Assembly (NCBI RefSeq): GCF_001456025.1
Contig: NZ_LMTZ01000100.1
Location: 1-64,000 of the forward strand
From: Mastigocoleus testarum BC008
GTDB taxonomy: Bacteria; Cyanobacteriota; Cyanobacteriia; Cyanobacteriales; Nostocaceae
DNA length: 64,000 nt
Reading direction: 5' to 3'
Positions within the stretch are counted from its first letter, which is position 1. Every line of letters begins with the position of its first letter. Positions 46,981 through 56,700 of this stretch are shown here, piece by piece. A model generated the notes under the pieces. It saw nothing but the letters and a program-made list of their open reading frames with translations. It had not been told where the DNA came from and ran no database searches. The position numbers were made by a program, and so were the translations under genes.

Positions 46981-47157
46981 CCTCACAAGTGTAGGTTTTT
47001 TATGCTTAATGGTTTTTATGGATGAAAAGACATGAAATACGCAGATAAGGGAAATATTTTTCATGATTATTCGTACCTAAAACCACATAAAACTGAAGTT
47101 TTAGTAATTGATTCAAGTGCTTAATCACCCATTTATGAAAAACCTACACCTGTCAGG
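46981..47157. mobile_element. MITE-like element of about 177 bp
   Basis: The left end CCTCACAAGTGTAGGTTTTT and the complement of the right end (CCTGACAGGTGTAGGTTTTT, ending at 47157) are inverted repeats with only two differences in 20 bases. The interior has no coding capacity. No clear target duplication is visible. It occupies most of the spacer between gatB and the next gene. Confidence 0.6.
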
Positions 47158-47169
47158 GGAAGTGCCTAA

Positions 47170-47661
47170 CTATTTGCCTTTAACATGAATTAAATTATTA
47201 AAATCATTTGGGTCTACTTCGTACGCTGCACCAAAGCCAACGACAAATCTTCCCGATTTGGGTTTGAGTTGAAAAATCCGGAAGTCTGGTAACTGTTCGA
47301 GCATTTCAATGATGTTACCAAAACGAGCTTTAAATTGAGACACCATTTGCAACCATAACTGAGTATCTCGTTCTATCAATTGTGCATCGCAATCAAAACT
47401 GAGACGACGACGGGCAAATATTTGCTGTGTTTTACTCTCGTCTTCGACAAATAATATGCTGGCTTTGGGTAATGCGTGCAAATTTTGCGTATGACTGGAA
47501 AGCCCACTGACGTATATATAAATATTTTTCTCCTCGTCCATGACGAAAGGAGTATAACTTGCATTGGGCATACCATCTTTATCAACGGTACAAATTACTA
47601 AGCTTTGGAATTCTTCAGGAAATGTTTGGTATGCAGCCAGAATACTTTCAAATTGAGACAT
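47170..47661 (-). CDS. HugZ-like/pyridoxamine 5'-phosphate oxidase-fold protein
   Basis: A 163-residue split-barrel protein: MSQFESILAAYQTFPEEFQS, then GMPNASYTPFVMDEEKNIYI, and the ending RFVVGFGAAYEVDPNDF. The C-terminal FVxGFGAA motif is typical of HugZ-type haem-degrading or haem-binding proteins, so haem is a possible ligand; FMN is the alternative. The frame extends to an ATG at 47760 with a hydrophobic stretch (CFLISCILIKLLVLIYF), but the family begins close to MSQFES, so I chose the ATG at 47661. If the longer start is right, the protein would carry a membrane anchor or signal. Confidence 0.78.
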   Translation of the reverse strand: MSQFESILAAYQTFPEEFQSLVICTVDKDGMPNASYTPFVMDEEKNIYIYVSGLSSHTQNLHALPKASILFVEDESKTQQIFARRRLSFDCDAQLIERDTQLWLQMVSQFKARFGNIIEMLEQLPDFRIFQLKPKSGRFVVGFGAAYEVDPNDFNNLIHVKGK

Positions 47662-47910
47662 ATAATCTACTATTTGGGATTTTGCCCAGGATGATGTGGC
47701 TTGAAAATAAATTAATACTAATAGTTTAATTAAAATACAGCTAATCAAAAAACACTTCATCAGCAGATGAAGTGCTTAAGATAATTCAATACCAAATAGA
47801 AATGAATGTTGGATTTAAGTACATTTTCATCCCTATTATTTAATTTTCAGATTTCAGTAAACGGGTTCTTAAAACTCATTACGAGTATTCTTGTCATGCT
47901 TTAGATTTAA

Positions 47911-48114
47911 TTACCACAACACAGACTTTTTTACACCATAAACTGCTAGTCCTGCAACAGCACCACCTGTGGCAAAAGTACCTAAACCAATACCGTAAGC
48001 ACCTCCTGCAATTGCCAATCCTCCACCACCAATATTGTGATAAACTGTTACGCCCAAGACAGCACCTACTGTTGCATATGTGGCAGCTTCATTAATATTT
48101 GCAATGATATCCAT
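47911..48114 (-). CDS. Small glycine-rich hydrophobic protein
   Basis: A 67-residue protein, MDIIANINEAATYATVGAVL, then a Gly/Ala-rich membrane-like region (GGGGLAIAGGAYGIGLGTFA) ending GVKKSVLW. The spaced glycines suggest packed transmembrane helices (glycine-zipper type), as in some holin-like or bacteriocin-like peptides. The frame continues upstream to 48228, but the added part is Lys/Ser-rich and unlike the rest, so I start at the ATG at 48114. I do not know its function. Confidence 0.55.
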   Translation of the reverse strand: MDIIANINEAATYATVGAVLGVTVYHNIGGGGLAIAGGAYGIGLGTFATGGAVAGLAVYGVKKSVLW

Positions 48115-48279
48115 TTGTTTCCATAGAAAAACTAATATAAGTTTCCGTCGTTTTTCTGGGGAAAAGCTACCGAATAAATTCGTATGTTTATATGAAGAAT
48201 TAGAGAGAAATGACTTGTCGAACGCCACTAATAGTAATAATTACGTCATTTGCAAATGAGCAATCTCGTACTCACAACC

Positions 48280-49152
48280 TTAGCCCCTACGATAAACACC
48301 CGGAGTTACTCCCGTTAGTTCTCGAAAAGATTTCCCAAGATGACTTTGACTGTTAAAACCACACTGAAATGCAATTTCGGCGATCGCTAATTTAGAATTT
48401 TTCAGTAAATGTTTTGCTCGTTCCACCCGCTCTTTAAGTAAATATTTGTGGGGTGAAATTCCTATTGATTGTTTAAAAAGGCGACTAAAGTGAAATTGAC
48501 TAACTCCTGCGACAGATGCAAGATCGGCTAATTTAATATCTCGATCTAAGTGTGCGTTAATGTACTCTGAAACTTGTACGAGCTTGCGATCGTCCAATCC
48601 CCCTTTATAAGCTGATACGCGAGTTTTAGTTTCAGAATAATCTCGTAGCAAATGCACAACCATTGCATTAGCCAAGGATTCTATATAAAGCTGTCCAAAT
48701 CCATCTCCACCTTGATGTAACTCAGTTCGCAACATCATTGCAAGTTGTTCAATTTGGGGATTACGACAGCGAAATTCTGTAATTAGTTTGAGTTCAGGGT
48801 CAGAATCAACGGTTTCTGTAGCAACTTTCCTGACAAACTGCGGAGGAATTCTTATTTGTAAGTAATGGTCATTATTATAAGCCCTATAGGAACAAGGAAG
48901 TTCGGCTGGCGTAATGGAAATATCGCCTTTCCTATAAAGTCCCACATAAGAGCGATCGCCTATAGTTTGCCAAAGACGATTGGGGCGAGTTGCCAAACTT
49001 AAACAAATAGCATGCTCTTTCCAAAAGCAAGATTCTTCTGCTCCTGGAGGTTGCTGAAATTCTTCAACAATAATAGATTTCCATCCCAGATCCTGACTAG
49101 AAATAATTGATGATGGGATTTCGACAAGTGGTTTATGGGGCAAACTTACCAT
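48280..49152 (-). CDS. AraC family transcriptional regulator
   Basis: A 290-residue regulator. The C-terminal 100 residues form the double helix-turn-helix: IKLADLASVAGVSQFHFSRL, FKQSIGISPHKYLLKERVER, LAIAEIAFQCGFNSQSHLGK and SFRELTGVTPGVYRRG. The N-terminal part is a probable effector-binding domain of unknown ligand. I prefer the ATG at 49152 over a TTG at 49185. It is divergent from azoR with 156 bases between the starts, the usual arrangement for a regulator of the neighbouring operon. Confidence 0.9.
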   Translation of the reverse strand: MVSLPHKPLVEIPSSIISSQDLGWKSIIVEEFQQPPGAEESCFWKEHAICLSLATRPNRLWQTIGDRSYVGLYRKGDISITPAELPCSYRAYNNDHYLQIRIPPQFVRKVATETVDSDPELKLITEFRCRNPQIEQLAMMLRTELHQGGDGFGQLYIESLANAMVVHLLRDYSETKTRVSAYKGGLDDRKLVQVSEYINAHLDRDIKLADLASVAGVSQFHFSRLFKQSIGISPHKYLLKERVERAKHLLKNSKLAIAEIAFQCGFNSQSHLGKSFRELTGVTPGVYRRG

Positions 49153-49229
49153 AGACGCTTTACTTATTTTAAGAACTCGCAGCAAGATTTTGACAATCGC
49201 GCAAAATTTAAATAGCTCTTCAGATTTGA

Positions 49230-49252
49230 GTTACTTATTCTGTAATTGTAAC
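49230..49252. promoter_or_regulatory. Possible operator between araC-type gene and azoR
   Basis: GTTAC (49230-49234) and GTAAC (49248-49252) form an inverted repeat with a 13-base spacer in the middle of the divergent intergenic region. It is short and AT-rich, so the assignment is weak. Confidence 0.2.
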
Positions 49253-49308
49253 GATTTACTGAACAAAACTTAATAAGTGCAAAGATTTCTTGAATTATTT
49301 CTTAAATT

Positions 49309-49959
49309 ATGGCTAATTTGTTACATATAGATACTAGTCCAAGGGGAGAGCGCTCCCAATCTCGCGCCTTGAGCAAATATTTCGTTGAAGCATGGAAAGA
49401 TTCTCATCTAGAAGACAGCATTACCTATCGAGATGTAGGACGTAATTCTATTCCTCATGTTAATGAACCTTGGATCGCAGCCTGTTTCACATCACCAGAA
49501 AAACGAACATCGGATATGTGGGAAGCTATTCAATTGAGTGAACAATTGGTAGATGAATTGATGGCTGCAGATGTGTATGTCATCGGTGTTCCTATGTATA
49601 ACTTTAATATTCCCAGCGGATTCAAAGCTTATATCGATCAAATTGTCAGAATTGGGCGAACCTATGCTTTTGAACCCGAGGATAAGGAATCACCCTACAA
49701 ACCACTAGTGCATGGGAAGAAGATGTTCATTATTACAGCACATGGGGCTGGAGGATTTGCTCCAGGTGGTCGCTTGGAAAAGTTAAATCATCAAGCTCCT
49801 TACCTAAAAACAGCGTTTGGTTTTATTGGAATTACAGATATCACCTTTATTAGCGTAGAAAATGATGAATTGGGCGGTCAAAAACTTGCTGATTCTATTG
49901 CTGCAGCTCGCGCTCAAATTAATAAGCTAGTGAATGTACCAGCCATAAATCCAAAATAA
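49309..49959 (+). CDS. azoR: FMN-dependent NADH:quinone oxidoreductase/azoreductase
   Basis: A 216-residue flavodoxin-like reductase: LLHIDTSPRGERSQSRALSK at the N-terminus binds the FMN phosphate, GVPMYNFNIPSGFKAYIDQI is the second FMN loop, and TAHGAGGFAPGG lies near the isoalloxazine. Family members reduce quinones and azo compounds with NADH and protect against thiol or quinone stress. It is the first gene of a six-gene plus-strand run with short spacers, divergent from an AraC regulator. Confidence 0.94.
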   Translation: MANLLHIDTSPRGERSQSRALSKYFVEAWKDSHLEDSITYRDVGRNSIPHVNEPWIAACFTSPEKRTSDMWEAIQLSEQLVDELMAADVYVIGVPMYNFNIPSGFKAYIDQIVRIGRTYAFEPEDKESPYKPLVHGKKMFIITAHGAGGFAPGGRLEKLNHQAPYLKTAFGFIGITDITFISVENDELGGQKLADSIAAARAQINKLVNVPAINPK

Positions 49960-50033
49960 ATGACCCAAAGGTTCTAGGAAATGTGGGAATCGCGTTAGGG
50001 ATTTTATTGAAGTCAAATTTTAGGAGATGTCAC

Positions 50034-50309
50034 ATGCTGACAGAAAAACAGATTGCGACTGAAACTCACAAGCAAAAAAGCAAATTTGTTACAGTTATTC
50101 ATCCAGAGAAGTTAATTGCAACAAAAACTACAGAAGAAAATAACGACAACACTTTCCTCATTAGTTGGTTATTTCTAATTGGCTCATTGATGTTTCTATT
50201 GGATGGATTTATCGAACTTAGTGAAGGTCTTTCTATCCATGTGTTACTTCACATTACTGCTAGTGGTGTGTTTACTATTGCTTCAGCTCTATTTATTCCA
50301 AAAAAATAA
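50034..50309 (+). CDS. Small membrane protein, YrhK-like
   Basis: A 91-residue protein with a charged N-terminus and two hydrophobic segments (LISWLFLIGSLMFLLDGF and HVLLHITASGVFTIASALFI). The WLFLIGSLMFLLDG motif resembles YrhK-type domains, which have no known function. The ATG at 50034 is preceded by AGGAGAT; the frame upstream to 49983 lacks a better start. It has a relative two genes downstream (50932-51135). The two flank the NTF2-like gene. Confidence 0.7.
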   Translation: MLTEKQIATETHKQKSKFVTVIHPEKLIATKTTEENNDNTFLISWLFLIGSLMFLLDGFIELSEGLSIHVLLHITASGVFTIASALFIPKK

Positions 50310-50372
50310 ACAAAAACAACTGCTCAGAACAGTTTAGTAAAAACATCTCACAATCCCAAACGAGGTTTTCCC

Positions 50373-50900
50373 ATGAAGTTTCTTGCATTTCTGAAAAGAG
50401 CGATAAACTCCTGGAAGAAGTTCCGCAAAGCGATCGCAATCGCCTTAATTACTTCCAGTATATTCATTCAAGTACAACCTACTGCACTCGCTGCGAACCA
50501 ATCAGCAGATGATATTTTCTTCAAGCAATTAACTGACACAACCTATGCGGCTTGGAATACCTGCAATCCAGATAAAGTCGCTGAGTTTTATCTCAACGAT
50601 CCAAAGTTAGTTATTTATGATGCAACCCCTTTAAAATATCAAGGCTGGAAAGAATTTAAAGCAGGTATTCAAACCCATCTGTTTGGTAAACTCAACCATT
50701 TTAAACTGACTGCTAATGACGATCTACATGCTACCCGACATGATAATTTGGTTTGGGTAACCTTTACCTACCACCTGTCTGCAGAAACAAAAAATGGTCA
50801 ATCCATTGAAACCGAAGGTCGTCAAACAGACCTATGGGAAAAGCATAATGGGAAATGGGCGATCGTCCACGAACATACTTCTGCTCCGGTATCTCTTTAA
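50373..50900 (+). CDS. Exported NTF2-like (SnoaL/DUF4440-type) protein
   Basis: A 175-residue protein. The basic start KFRKAIAIALITSSIFIQVQ followed by ALAANQ is a signal peptide with an AxA-like site near residue 41. The mature part is a cystatin/NTF2-like fold: FFKQLTDTTYAAWNTCNPDK, AEFYLNDPKLVIYDATPLKY, and EGRQTDLWEKHNGKWAIVHEH at the end. Such domains bind small ligands or assist in assembly. It lies in the azoR run, 63 bases after the YrhK-like gene, and should act outside the cytoplasmic membrane. Confidence 0.85.
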   Translation: MKFLAFLKRAINSWKKFRKAIAIALITSSIFIQVQPTALAANQSADDIFFKQLTDTTYAAWNTCNPDKVAEFYLNDPKLVIYDATPLKYQGWKEFKAGIQTHLFGKLNHFKLTANDDLHATRHDNLVWVTFTYHLSAETKNGQSIETEGRQTDLWEKHNGKWAIVHEHTSAPVSL

Positions 50901-50931
50901 ACTTTAGTTATCGACGCAGGAGATAAAACTA

Positions 50932-51135
50932 TTGAGAAAGAGTGTATCGATAACAAGTTGGTCATTTATCATTGGCTCAGTCTTCTTCGCGATCGATGGA
51001 ATTTTCCAAGTTGTCAATGAGTTTTCTATTACGTCTTTACTGTATTTATCGGGAAGCATTTTATTTGTAGTGGGTTCAATCTTTCTGATACCGGAATCCT
51101 CAAGAAAGTCACCACAGGATAAAAACAGGTTTTAA
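50932..51135 (+). CDS. Small membrane protein, YrhK-like, second copy
   Basis: A 67-residue protein with two hydrophobic segments (TSWSFIIGSVFFAIDGIFQV and SLLYLSGSILFVVGSIFLIP). It matches the layout of the gene at 50034 (SW-F-IGS-FF--DG, then a second helix ending FLIP). The start is TTG at 50932, supported by AGGAGAT eight bases upstream. It lies 31 bases after the NTF2-like gene and so is probably co-transcribed. Confidence 0.65.
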   Translation: MRKSVSITSWSFIIGSVFFAIDGIFQVVNEFSITSLLYLSGSILFVVGSIFLIPESSRKSPQDKNRF

Positions 51136-51186
51136 AGAAGACCTATCCGGTACCAAAAGTCTACAATTTAGTAAAGGAGATTGATC

Positions 51187-51840
51187 GTGACCTCTCTTCT
51201 CGAAGCAAATAATGTGACTTATGAGCCTTTCAGTATAAATCTTCTGGAACCAACAGCACTTGTAGTGGGTCAAGCATTTTCGGGCTCCGATCCAATAGCA
51301 GTTGTTCAGGAATTATCTGTCCAAGATTTTTATGAATATATTCTCTTGTTGGGAGAATGGCTTGCTGAATTAGGACTTTCTATCATCGCCAAGGATAAGG
51401 AATCCGAACAGGTAATTGGTGCTTTAATTGCTGCTGATTTCGCTTCTGAACCACCTTTGGAAATGGGAAAAATTAGTGATAAATTTGCACCTATCTTTCA
51501 TATGTTTGAGTCTTTGGACAATACTTATAAACAAGATAAGCAAATTCAATTTGGTAAATATCTACATTTATACATGCTAGCTGTGTCTCCTCAGCACCGA
51601 GGTAAAGGTATAGCTCAAAATCTTGTCTCAACGACCCTGGAGTATGGGAAGAAAGAAGGTTATAAATTTGCAGTGACAGAGGCTGCAAACCAAACCTCAC
51701 AGCATATATTTGGAAAAGCTGGTTTGATACCACGTTGTAAAGCAATGTATAGCAATTTTACTTATAACGATAAACGTGTTTTTGAAGTAATTAGTGATAA
51801 AGGTGGTACATTTTTAATGGATAAACATCTCAACTCTTGA
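51187..51840 (+). CDS. GNAT family N-acetyltransferase
   Basis: A 217-residue protein with a C-terminal acetyl-CoA binding motif LHLYMLAVSPQHRGKGIAQN (the R/Q-x-x-G-x-G/A loop) and the following VSTTLEYGKKEGYKFAVTEA helix. The N-terminal 100 residues resemble larger GNATs that act on small molecules or amines. The start is GTG at 51187, seven bases after AAAGGAGA; a TTG at 51181 lies too close to that site. It is the fifth gene in the azoR run. The substrate is unknown. Confidence 0.82.
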   Translation: MTSLLEANNVTYEPFSINLLEPTALVVGQAFSGSDPIAVVQELSVQDFYEYILLLGEWLAELGLSIIAKDKESEQVIGALIAADFASEPPLEMGKISDKFAPIFHMFESLDNTYKQDKQIQFGKYLHLYMLAVSPQHRGKGIAQNLVSTTLEYGKKEGYKFAVTEAANQTSQHIFGKAGLIPRCKAMYSNFTYNDKRVFEVISDKGGTFLMDKHLNS

Positions 51841-52015
51841 GAATCAGAGAGTCTTATCTTTACAGTTCATTTTATTGATGTCATAGATATTAAGTTCGTC
51901 CATGCGAATGGCTTGGATTTAAAGAAATGAAGCACGGGAACGAGCATTGAGTGATGCAAGGGAGAAGATTCAGGAACTAGTCATTAGTTGGTAAGAAGAT
52001 GAGTGATTAAAAATA

Positions 52016-52411
52016 ATGAGTAATATTGAAGTCATTCAAGAACTATATCGAGCATTCCGCGAAAAGGATTACCAAGCATTTCTGGAAATTTGCACCGAGG
52101 ATATTGAATGGATTCAAAATAAAGGTTTTCCGGGTGGTGCGACATATCAAGGTGCATCAGAAGTTATTGAGGGAGTTTTCAAAGCTAACGACAACAACTG
52201 GGAAAACTTTGCTTATCATATTGAAGAATTTTTAGATGCAGGTAACTCAATAGTTGTAATTGGAAGTTATACTGGGCGTAACCGAATTTCCGGTAATTCT
52301 ATGAGTAGCGCTGCTGCACATATCTACGACCTGCGCGATGGAAAAGTTTGTCGCTTTCGGATGTTTGCAGATACAAAAACTATTTGGAATGCGACCGCGA
52401 AGGAAGTTTGA
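52016..52411 (+). CDS. SnoaL-like (NTF2-fold) protein
   Basis: A 131-residue cytoplasmic protein: SNIEVIQELYRAFREKDYQA, then FLEICTEDIEWIQNKGFPGG, then AHIYDLRDGKVCRFRMFADT. This is the SnoaL/polyketide-cyclase-like group, whose members are often of unknown role in stress operons. It lies 175 bases after the GNAT gene and may be the last gene of the run. A degraded copy of its last 38 codons lies at 53552-53665, on the far side of the next gene. Confidence 0.85.
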   Translation: MSNIEVIQELYRAFREKDYQAFLEICTEDIEWIQNKGFPGGATYQGASEVIEGVFKANDNNWENFAYHIEEFLDAGNSIVVIGSYTGRNRISGNSMSSAAAHIYDLRDGKVCRFRMFADTKTIWNATAKEV

Positions 52412-52499
52412 CGTAGATCGAATTAGACAATAAACAGCTTTCAGTCGGATTTTACAGAAGAATAATTCTAACCAAATATCAAATATCAAATATCAAAGT

Positions 52500-53429
52500 T
52501 CAGTTCGTCAATAAGCTTGCAGGTCCATTGTGGTGAAAATCTTGATTGAATAAATTTGGGTCGCCATTGGGGGAATATTTAGCTTCCAGATAGACAACTG
52601 CAATCGCTCGATTATTACGTTTAAGTAGTCCCCAAGAACTAGGAATCGTATTTTTAATAACACTACCCTTTAAAGGATCTTTGGGTGCTACTAACTTACC
52701 TGAAAATAACTGCTTAATTATTTGGGTTTCTTGCTTGGTTGGAAAGCCCGTATAAAGTTGTGGAGAAAGAAAAAGCTGTCCTTGCTTATTGGACTTTATC
52801 GAGTTAGCGTTAATACTGGCATATTCATAAGGAGCTTGGGTAGCTTTAATAACCACCGTTGTTGAGGGTTGATTAGGGAAAGATGCTTGAATTGAATTAA
52901 GCAGTTTGCGTAGATTGCCGAGTTCTCCTTTTTCAGCTAGTGTGTTGGTATCAATTGCCTCTAACAACTGTTGAGTAAATAGTCCTAAGACTTGTTTAGC
53001 GCTTCTATCCATAGTATTTTGGGTCTGGTTAAATTCGGCTTGAGCCGTTTGGATAGATGACTGGGTACGGACTTGAGTTATTACCTCTAATCCCCCAAAC
53101 AACAACGCGATTGCAAGAACCGCAGCCAGCATAATTTTGCCTATACGACGCTTCAGGCGTGCAGAAATATGATAGTTTGGTAACAGCGCCCGACTAGCGT
53201 TAGCCTCCGCCAGCAAAGCTAAACTCAGTATCACATTCATCACCACTAATACAAAGGCAATAATACCCCCCGCCACTAACAGGGCTCGTACTAACAAACT
53301 CCAGGCATCTGGTAAAATATCCCACCTCAAAACCTCGTCAATTACCCACAGCACTATGGCAAAGCAAGACAAGGTTAATAGATAAACCGTAAAATTTGTA
53401 ACAAGTCGTAGTAGAAACCGATGGTTCAT
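52500..53429 (-). CDS. Membrane protein of unknown function
   Basis: A 309-residue protein with three N-terminal transmembrane segments (about residues 8-30, 42-72 and 100-118: LTLSCFAIVLWVIDEVL, VAGGIIAFVLVVMNVILSLA, IMLAAVLAIALLFGGLEV). A long soluble part follows without motifs I recognise. A QTAQAEFNQTQNTMDRSAKQ helix follows the third segment. Nothing suggests an enzyme. The ATG at 53429 is preferred to an in-frame start at 53453. It is convergent with the SnoaL-like gene and separated from the next gene by a fragment of that same gene. Confidence 0.75.
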   Translation of the reverse strand: MNHRFLLRLVTNFTVYLLTLSCFAIVLWVIDEVLRWDILPDAWSLLVRALLVAGGIIAFVLVVMNVILSLALLAEANASRALLPNYHISARLKRRIGKIMLAAVLAIALLFGGLEVITQVRTQSSIQTAQAEFNQTQNTMDRSAKQVLGLFTQQLLEAIDTNTLAEKGELGNLRKLLNSIQASFPNQPSTTVVIKATQAPYEYASINANSIKSNKQGQLFLSPQLYTGFPTKQETQIIKQLFSGKLVAPKDPLKGSVIKNTIPSSWGLLKRNNRAIAVVYLEAKYSPNGDPNLFNQDFHHNGPASLLTN

Positions 53430-53551
53430 AAATACACCATTACGCGATCGCACAAATAAATAAGCAATAAAATTATTTACATATTCAATATCGAGCTATA
53501 TTCCCAGTTAAGAGTTCCCAGTTAAGAATTAAGAGCGATAATCGCATTTTT

Positions 53552-53665
53552 GGTAAGTCTACGAACGCTGTTGCACATATCTACGACTTGTGTGATGGAA
53601 AAGTTTGTGGTTTTCGGATGTTTGCAGATACTCGAACAATTTGGGATACAATATTGCAGAAATAG
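53552..53665 (+). pseudogene. 3' fragment of a SnoaL-like gene
   Basis: The frame reads AVAHIYDLCDGKVCGFRMFA followed by DTRTIWDTILQK and a stop at 53663. It matches AAAHIYDLRDGKVCRFRMFA, DTKTIWNAT of the intact gene at 52016-52411. The upstream 90 codons are absent, so this is a truncated duplicate. Confidence 0.8.
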
Positions 53666-53704
53666 TATTGCGATATTCAAACTTCTAAATCAAGAGGAAA
53701 CCCA

Positions 53705-56700
53705 TCATTTGTCTGCATTACCAGAGGAAATATTACCAAAAGTTATATTCCCTGCTTGACCTATATTGACACCAATATTACCATCGCCAACTATTCCCAC
53801 ACCATCTTGAACTTGATTGCTGATACTACGGATTTTTTCTTCAGCTTCTGCTTTGACGCTTTCATATCCTTGTTCCGGTAAACCCTTACCACCACGCAAC
53901 AAAGCTACGGGAAAATCTTCGGTTGCGAAATCAAAGAAAGGTGTTTGTTCATCTTCGATAAGTCTTATTAACCCTGGAATAGCGGTTTCAGATTTGATTT
54001 CTCCCAGTGCTATTGCCGCCGTACAACGTACATCTGAATGTTCGTCTTCGATAAGTCTTGTTAATCCTATAATAGCGGTTTTAGATTTGATTTCTCCCAG
54101 TGCTATCACCGCCGTACAACGTACATCTGAATCTTGATGTTCGAGAAGTTTTATTAATCCTGGAATAGCGGTTTCAGATTTGATTTTTCCCAATGCATAT
54201 GCCGCACTATAACGTACATCTGAATCTCGATTTTCGAGAAGTTTTATTAATCCTGGAATAGCAGTTTCAGATTTTATTTCTCCCAGTGCTGTCGCCGCAC
54301 TAGAACGTACATCCAAATCTTGATGTTCGAGAATTTTTATTAATTCTGGTATAGAAGTTTCAGATTTGATTTCTCCCAGTGAATGTGCTGCTATAGAACG
54401 TACAAATGAATCTTGATGTTCGAGAAGCTTTATTAATCCTGGAATAGCAGTTTCAGATTTGATTTTTCCCAGTGCCGTTGCCGCCCTAAAACGTACAAAT
54501 GAATCTTGATGTTCGAGAAGCTTTATTAATCCTGGAGTAGCAGTTTCAGATTTGATTTCTCCTAGTGCATATGCCGTCCTAGAACGTACAGATGAGTCTT
54601 CATCTTCGAGAAGTTTTATTAACTCTGGAATAGCAGTTTCAGATTTGATTTCTCCTAGTGCATGTGCTGCACTAGAACGTACAGATGAGTCTTCATCTTC
54701 GAGAAGTTTTATTAACTCTGGAATAGCAGTTTCAGATTTGATTTCTCCTAGTGCATGTGCTGCACTAGAACGTACAGATGAGTCTTCATCTTCGAGAAGT
54801 TTTATTAACTCTGGAATAGCAGTTTCAGATTTGATTTCTCCTAGTGCATGTGCTGCACTAGAACGTACAGATGAATCTTCATCTTCGAGAAGTTTTATTA
54901 ACTCTGGAATAGCAGCTTCAGATTTGATTTCTCCTAATGCATATGCTGCACTGGAACGTACATATGATTCTTTATCTATTAACAGTTTTATTAACTCTTG
55001 AGTTGTAGTATTTGATTTTATTTTTCCTAAACTATCAGCAGTAACATAACGTATATCTGGAACAGGATCTTTGAGAAGTTTAATTAACTCCAGAGTCGCT
55101 ACATGTGATTTCATCTGTCCCAGTGCATGTATAGCACAATAGCGTACATATGATTCTTCATCTTTTAGAAGCTTAATTAGTACTGAAACTAAATTTTGCA
55201 ATTTAGTTTTACCCAGCATATTTGCAGTTCTAGAACGCATATGAGGTTTTTGATTCTCAATAAGTTTAATTAACTCTATATGCACTGCATCGTATTTGAT
55301 CTCTCCCAATGCTTCCACTGCCCTATAACGTACATGTATGTCTTCATCTTCGAGAAGTTTAATTAACCCTGGTATTACTGTTTCAGACTTGATTTTTCCT
55401 AGTGCTTCCGCCGCTCTATAACGTACATCTGAGTCTTTATATTCAAGAAGTTTAATTAACCCTGGTATTACTGTTTCAGACTTGATTTTTCCCAGTATAT
55501 ATCCCACCCTATAACGTACGTCTGAGTCTTCATATTCGAGAAGTTTAAGTAAACCTGGTATCGCTGCTTCAGACTTGATTTTTCCCAGTGCATATTCCGC
55601 GCCATAACGTACATTTGAGTCTTCATGTTCGAGAAGTTTTATTAATCCTGGAATAGCAGTTTCAGATTTGATTTCTCCCAATGCATATGCCGCGCCATAA
55701 CGTACATCTGAATGTTCATTTTCGAGAAGTTTGATTAATTCCGGAACTACAGTATGAGACTTTGTTTTTTCTAAAAGTCGAATTTTGAGTAAAGGAGGAA
55801 TTTCTAAGCTTTCAACTAAACTAACAGTCTTTTCTTGTAATTCTGCTTTAACTTCCCCTGCTAACCTTGCACCTAATTGTAAATCTACCTCTAAAGCTAA
55901 TTTCACCAAACGTAAAGACGCAAAATTTTGCGTCTCTACATCTAGCAACTGCATCATCAATGCAATGGGTTCAGTCCACTTCAAATAATTCAAATAATCC
56001 CACTGCAATTCATCATCACTTAAATTAGATATTTCTTCTAATAATCTTTCTGCAGTGTAATATTCTTGCAGCAGTTGGTGGCGAAACTGAATCTGATTTT
56101 CTGCTCCTAATTGAATCAGGTGATGTTTGAGTAAATCATCTAACCATTTTTCTGCTTTCCAATGTTGATGATATCCTTGCTGTCGGAGAAATTCCGCCAG
56201 TATCGTTTCAGCTTGTTGTCGAGGAATCGCAACAAGAATTTCTGTTTTTGATTCTCCCTGGGTCATCACCCAAGCTAAATGCTGTAGTAACCGTTTCCAC
56301 CAACGTCGAGATTCATCTGTTACGGGAATATCTTGCTTTAGTTTTTTATCATAAATCTCTGTGAAACGACGAAATACCGAACCCAAGTTAGCAGGTACTT
56401 TATTTTGGTTGTTAGTAAAAACTGAACAAAGCATCCATAACAGTAAAGGTGTTTCTCCAAATTCCCGCAAACGTCCTTCCAACTGCTTGAGCATATCTTC
56501 CCCTTGTTGTGGTAAATACGCACATACAAATTCCCGCATCTGTTTTTCAGTCAGGGGTTGCATTTGCAGCTTTTTCTCAAGACCCAAATCCCCACCAACC
56601 CCCAAGTCTCGCGTGGTGAAAACCATCGGGGTAGTGTTTTGGTAGTCTTGGCGAAATTTATATAAATCCCGTCGCGCTGCTTCTGATGGTAATTCGTTGA

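Noticed and set aside
51915..51985. Short frame reading EARERALSDAREKIQELVISW before a stop
   Set aside because: It could be the tail of a lost gene, but 23 codons without a start or an identifiable family are too little to call.
53817..55001. Two serine-rich plus-strand frames (53817-54137 and 54552-55001)
   Set aside because: They are antisense shadows of the 93-bp HEAT array in the NACHT gene and show the same period.
53950..55740. Regular repeat array considered as CRISPR
   Set aside because: The 93-bp units are contiguous without spacers and encode HEAT repeats in one frame.
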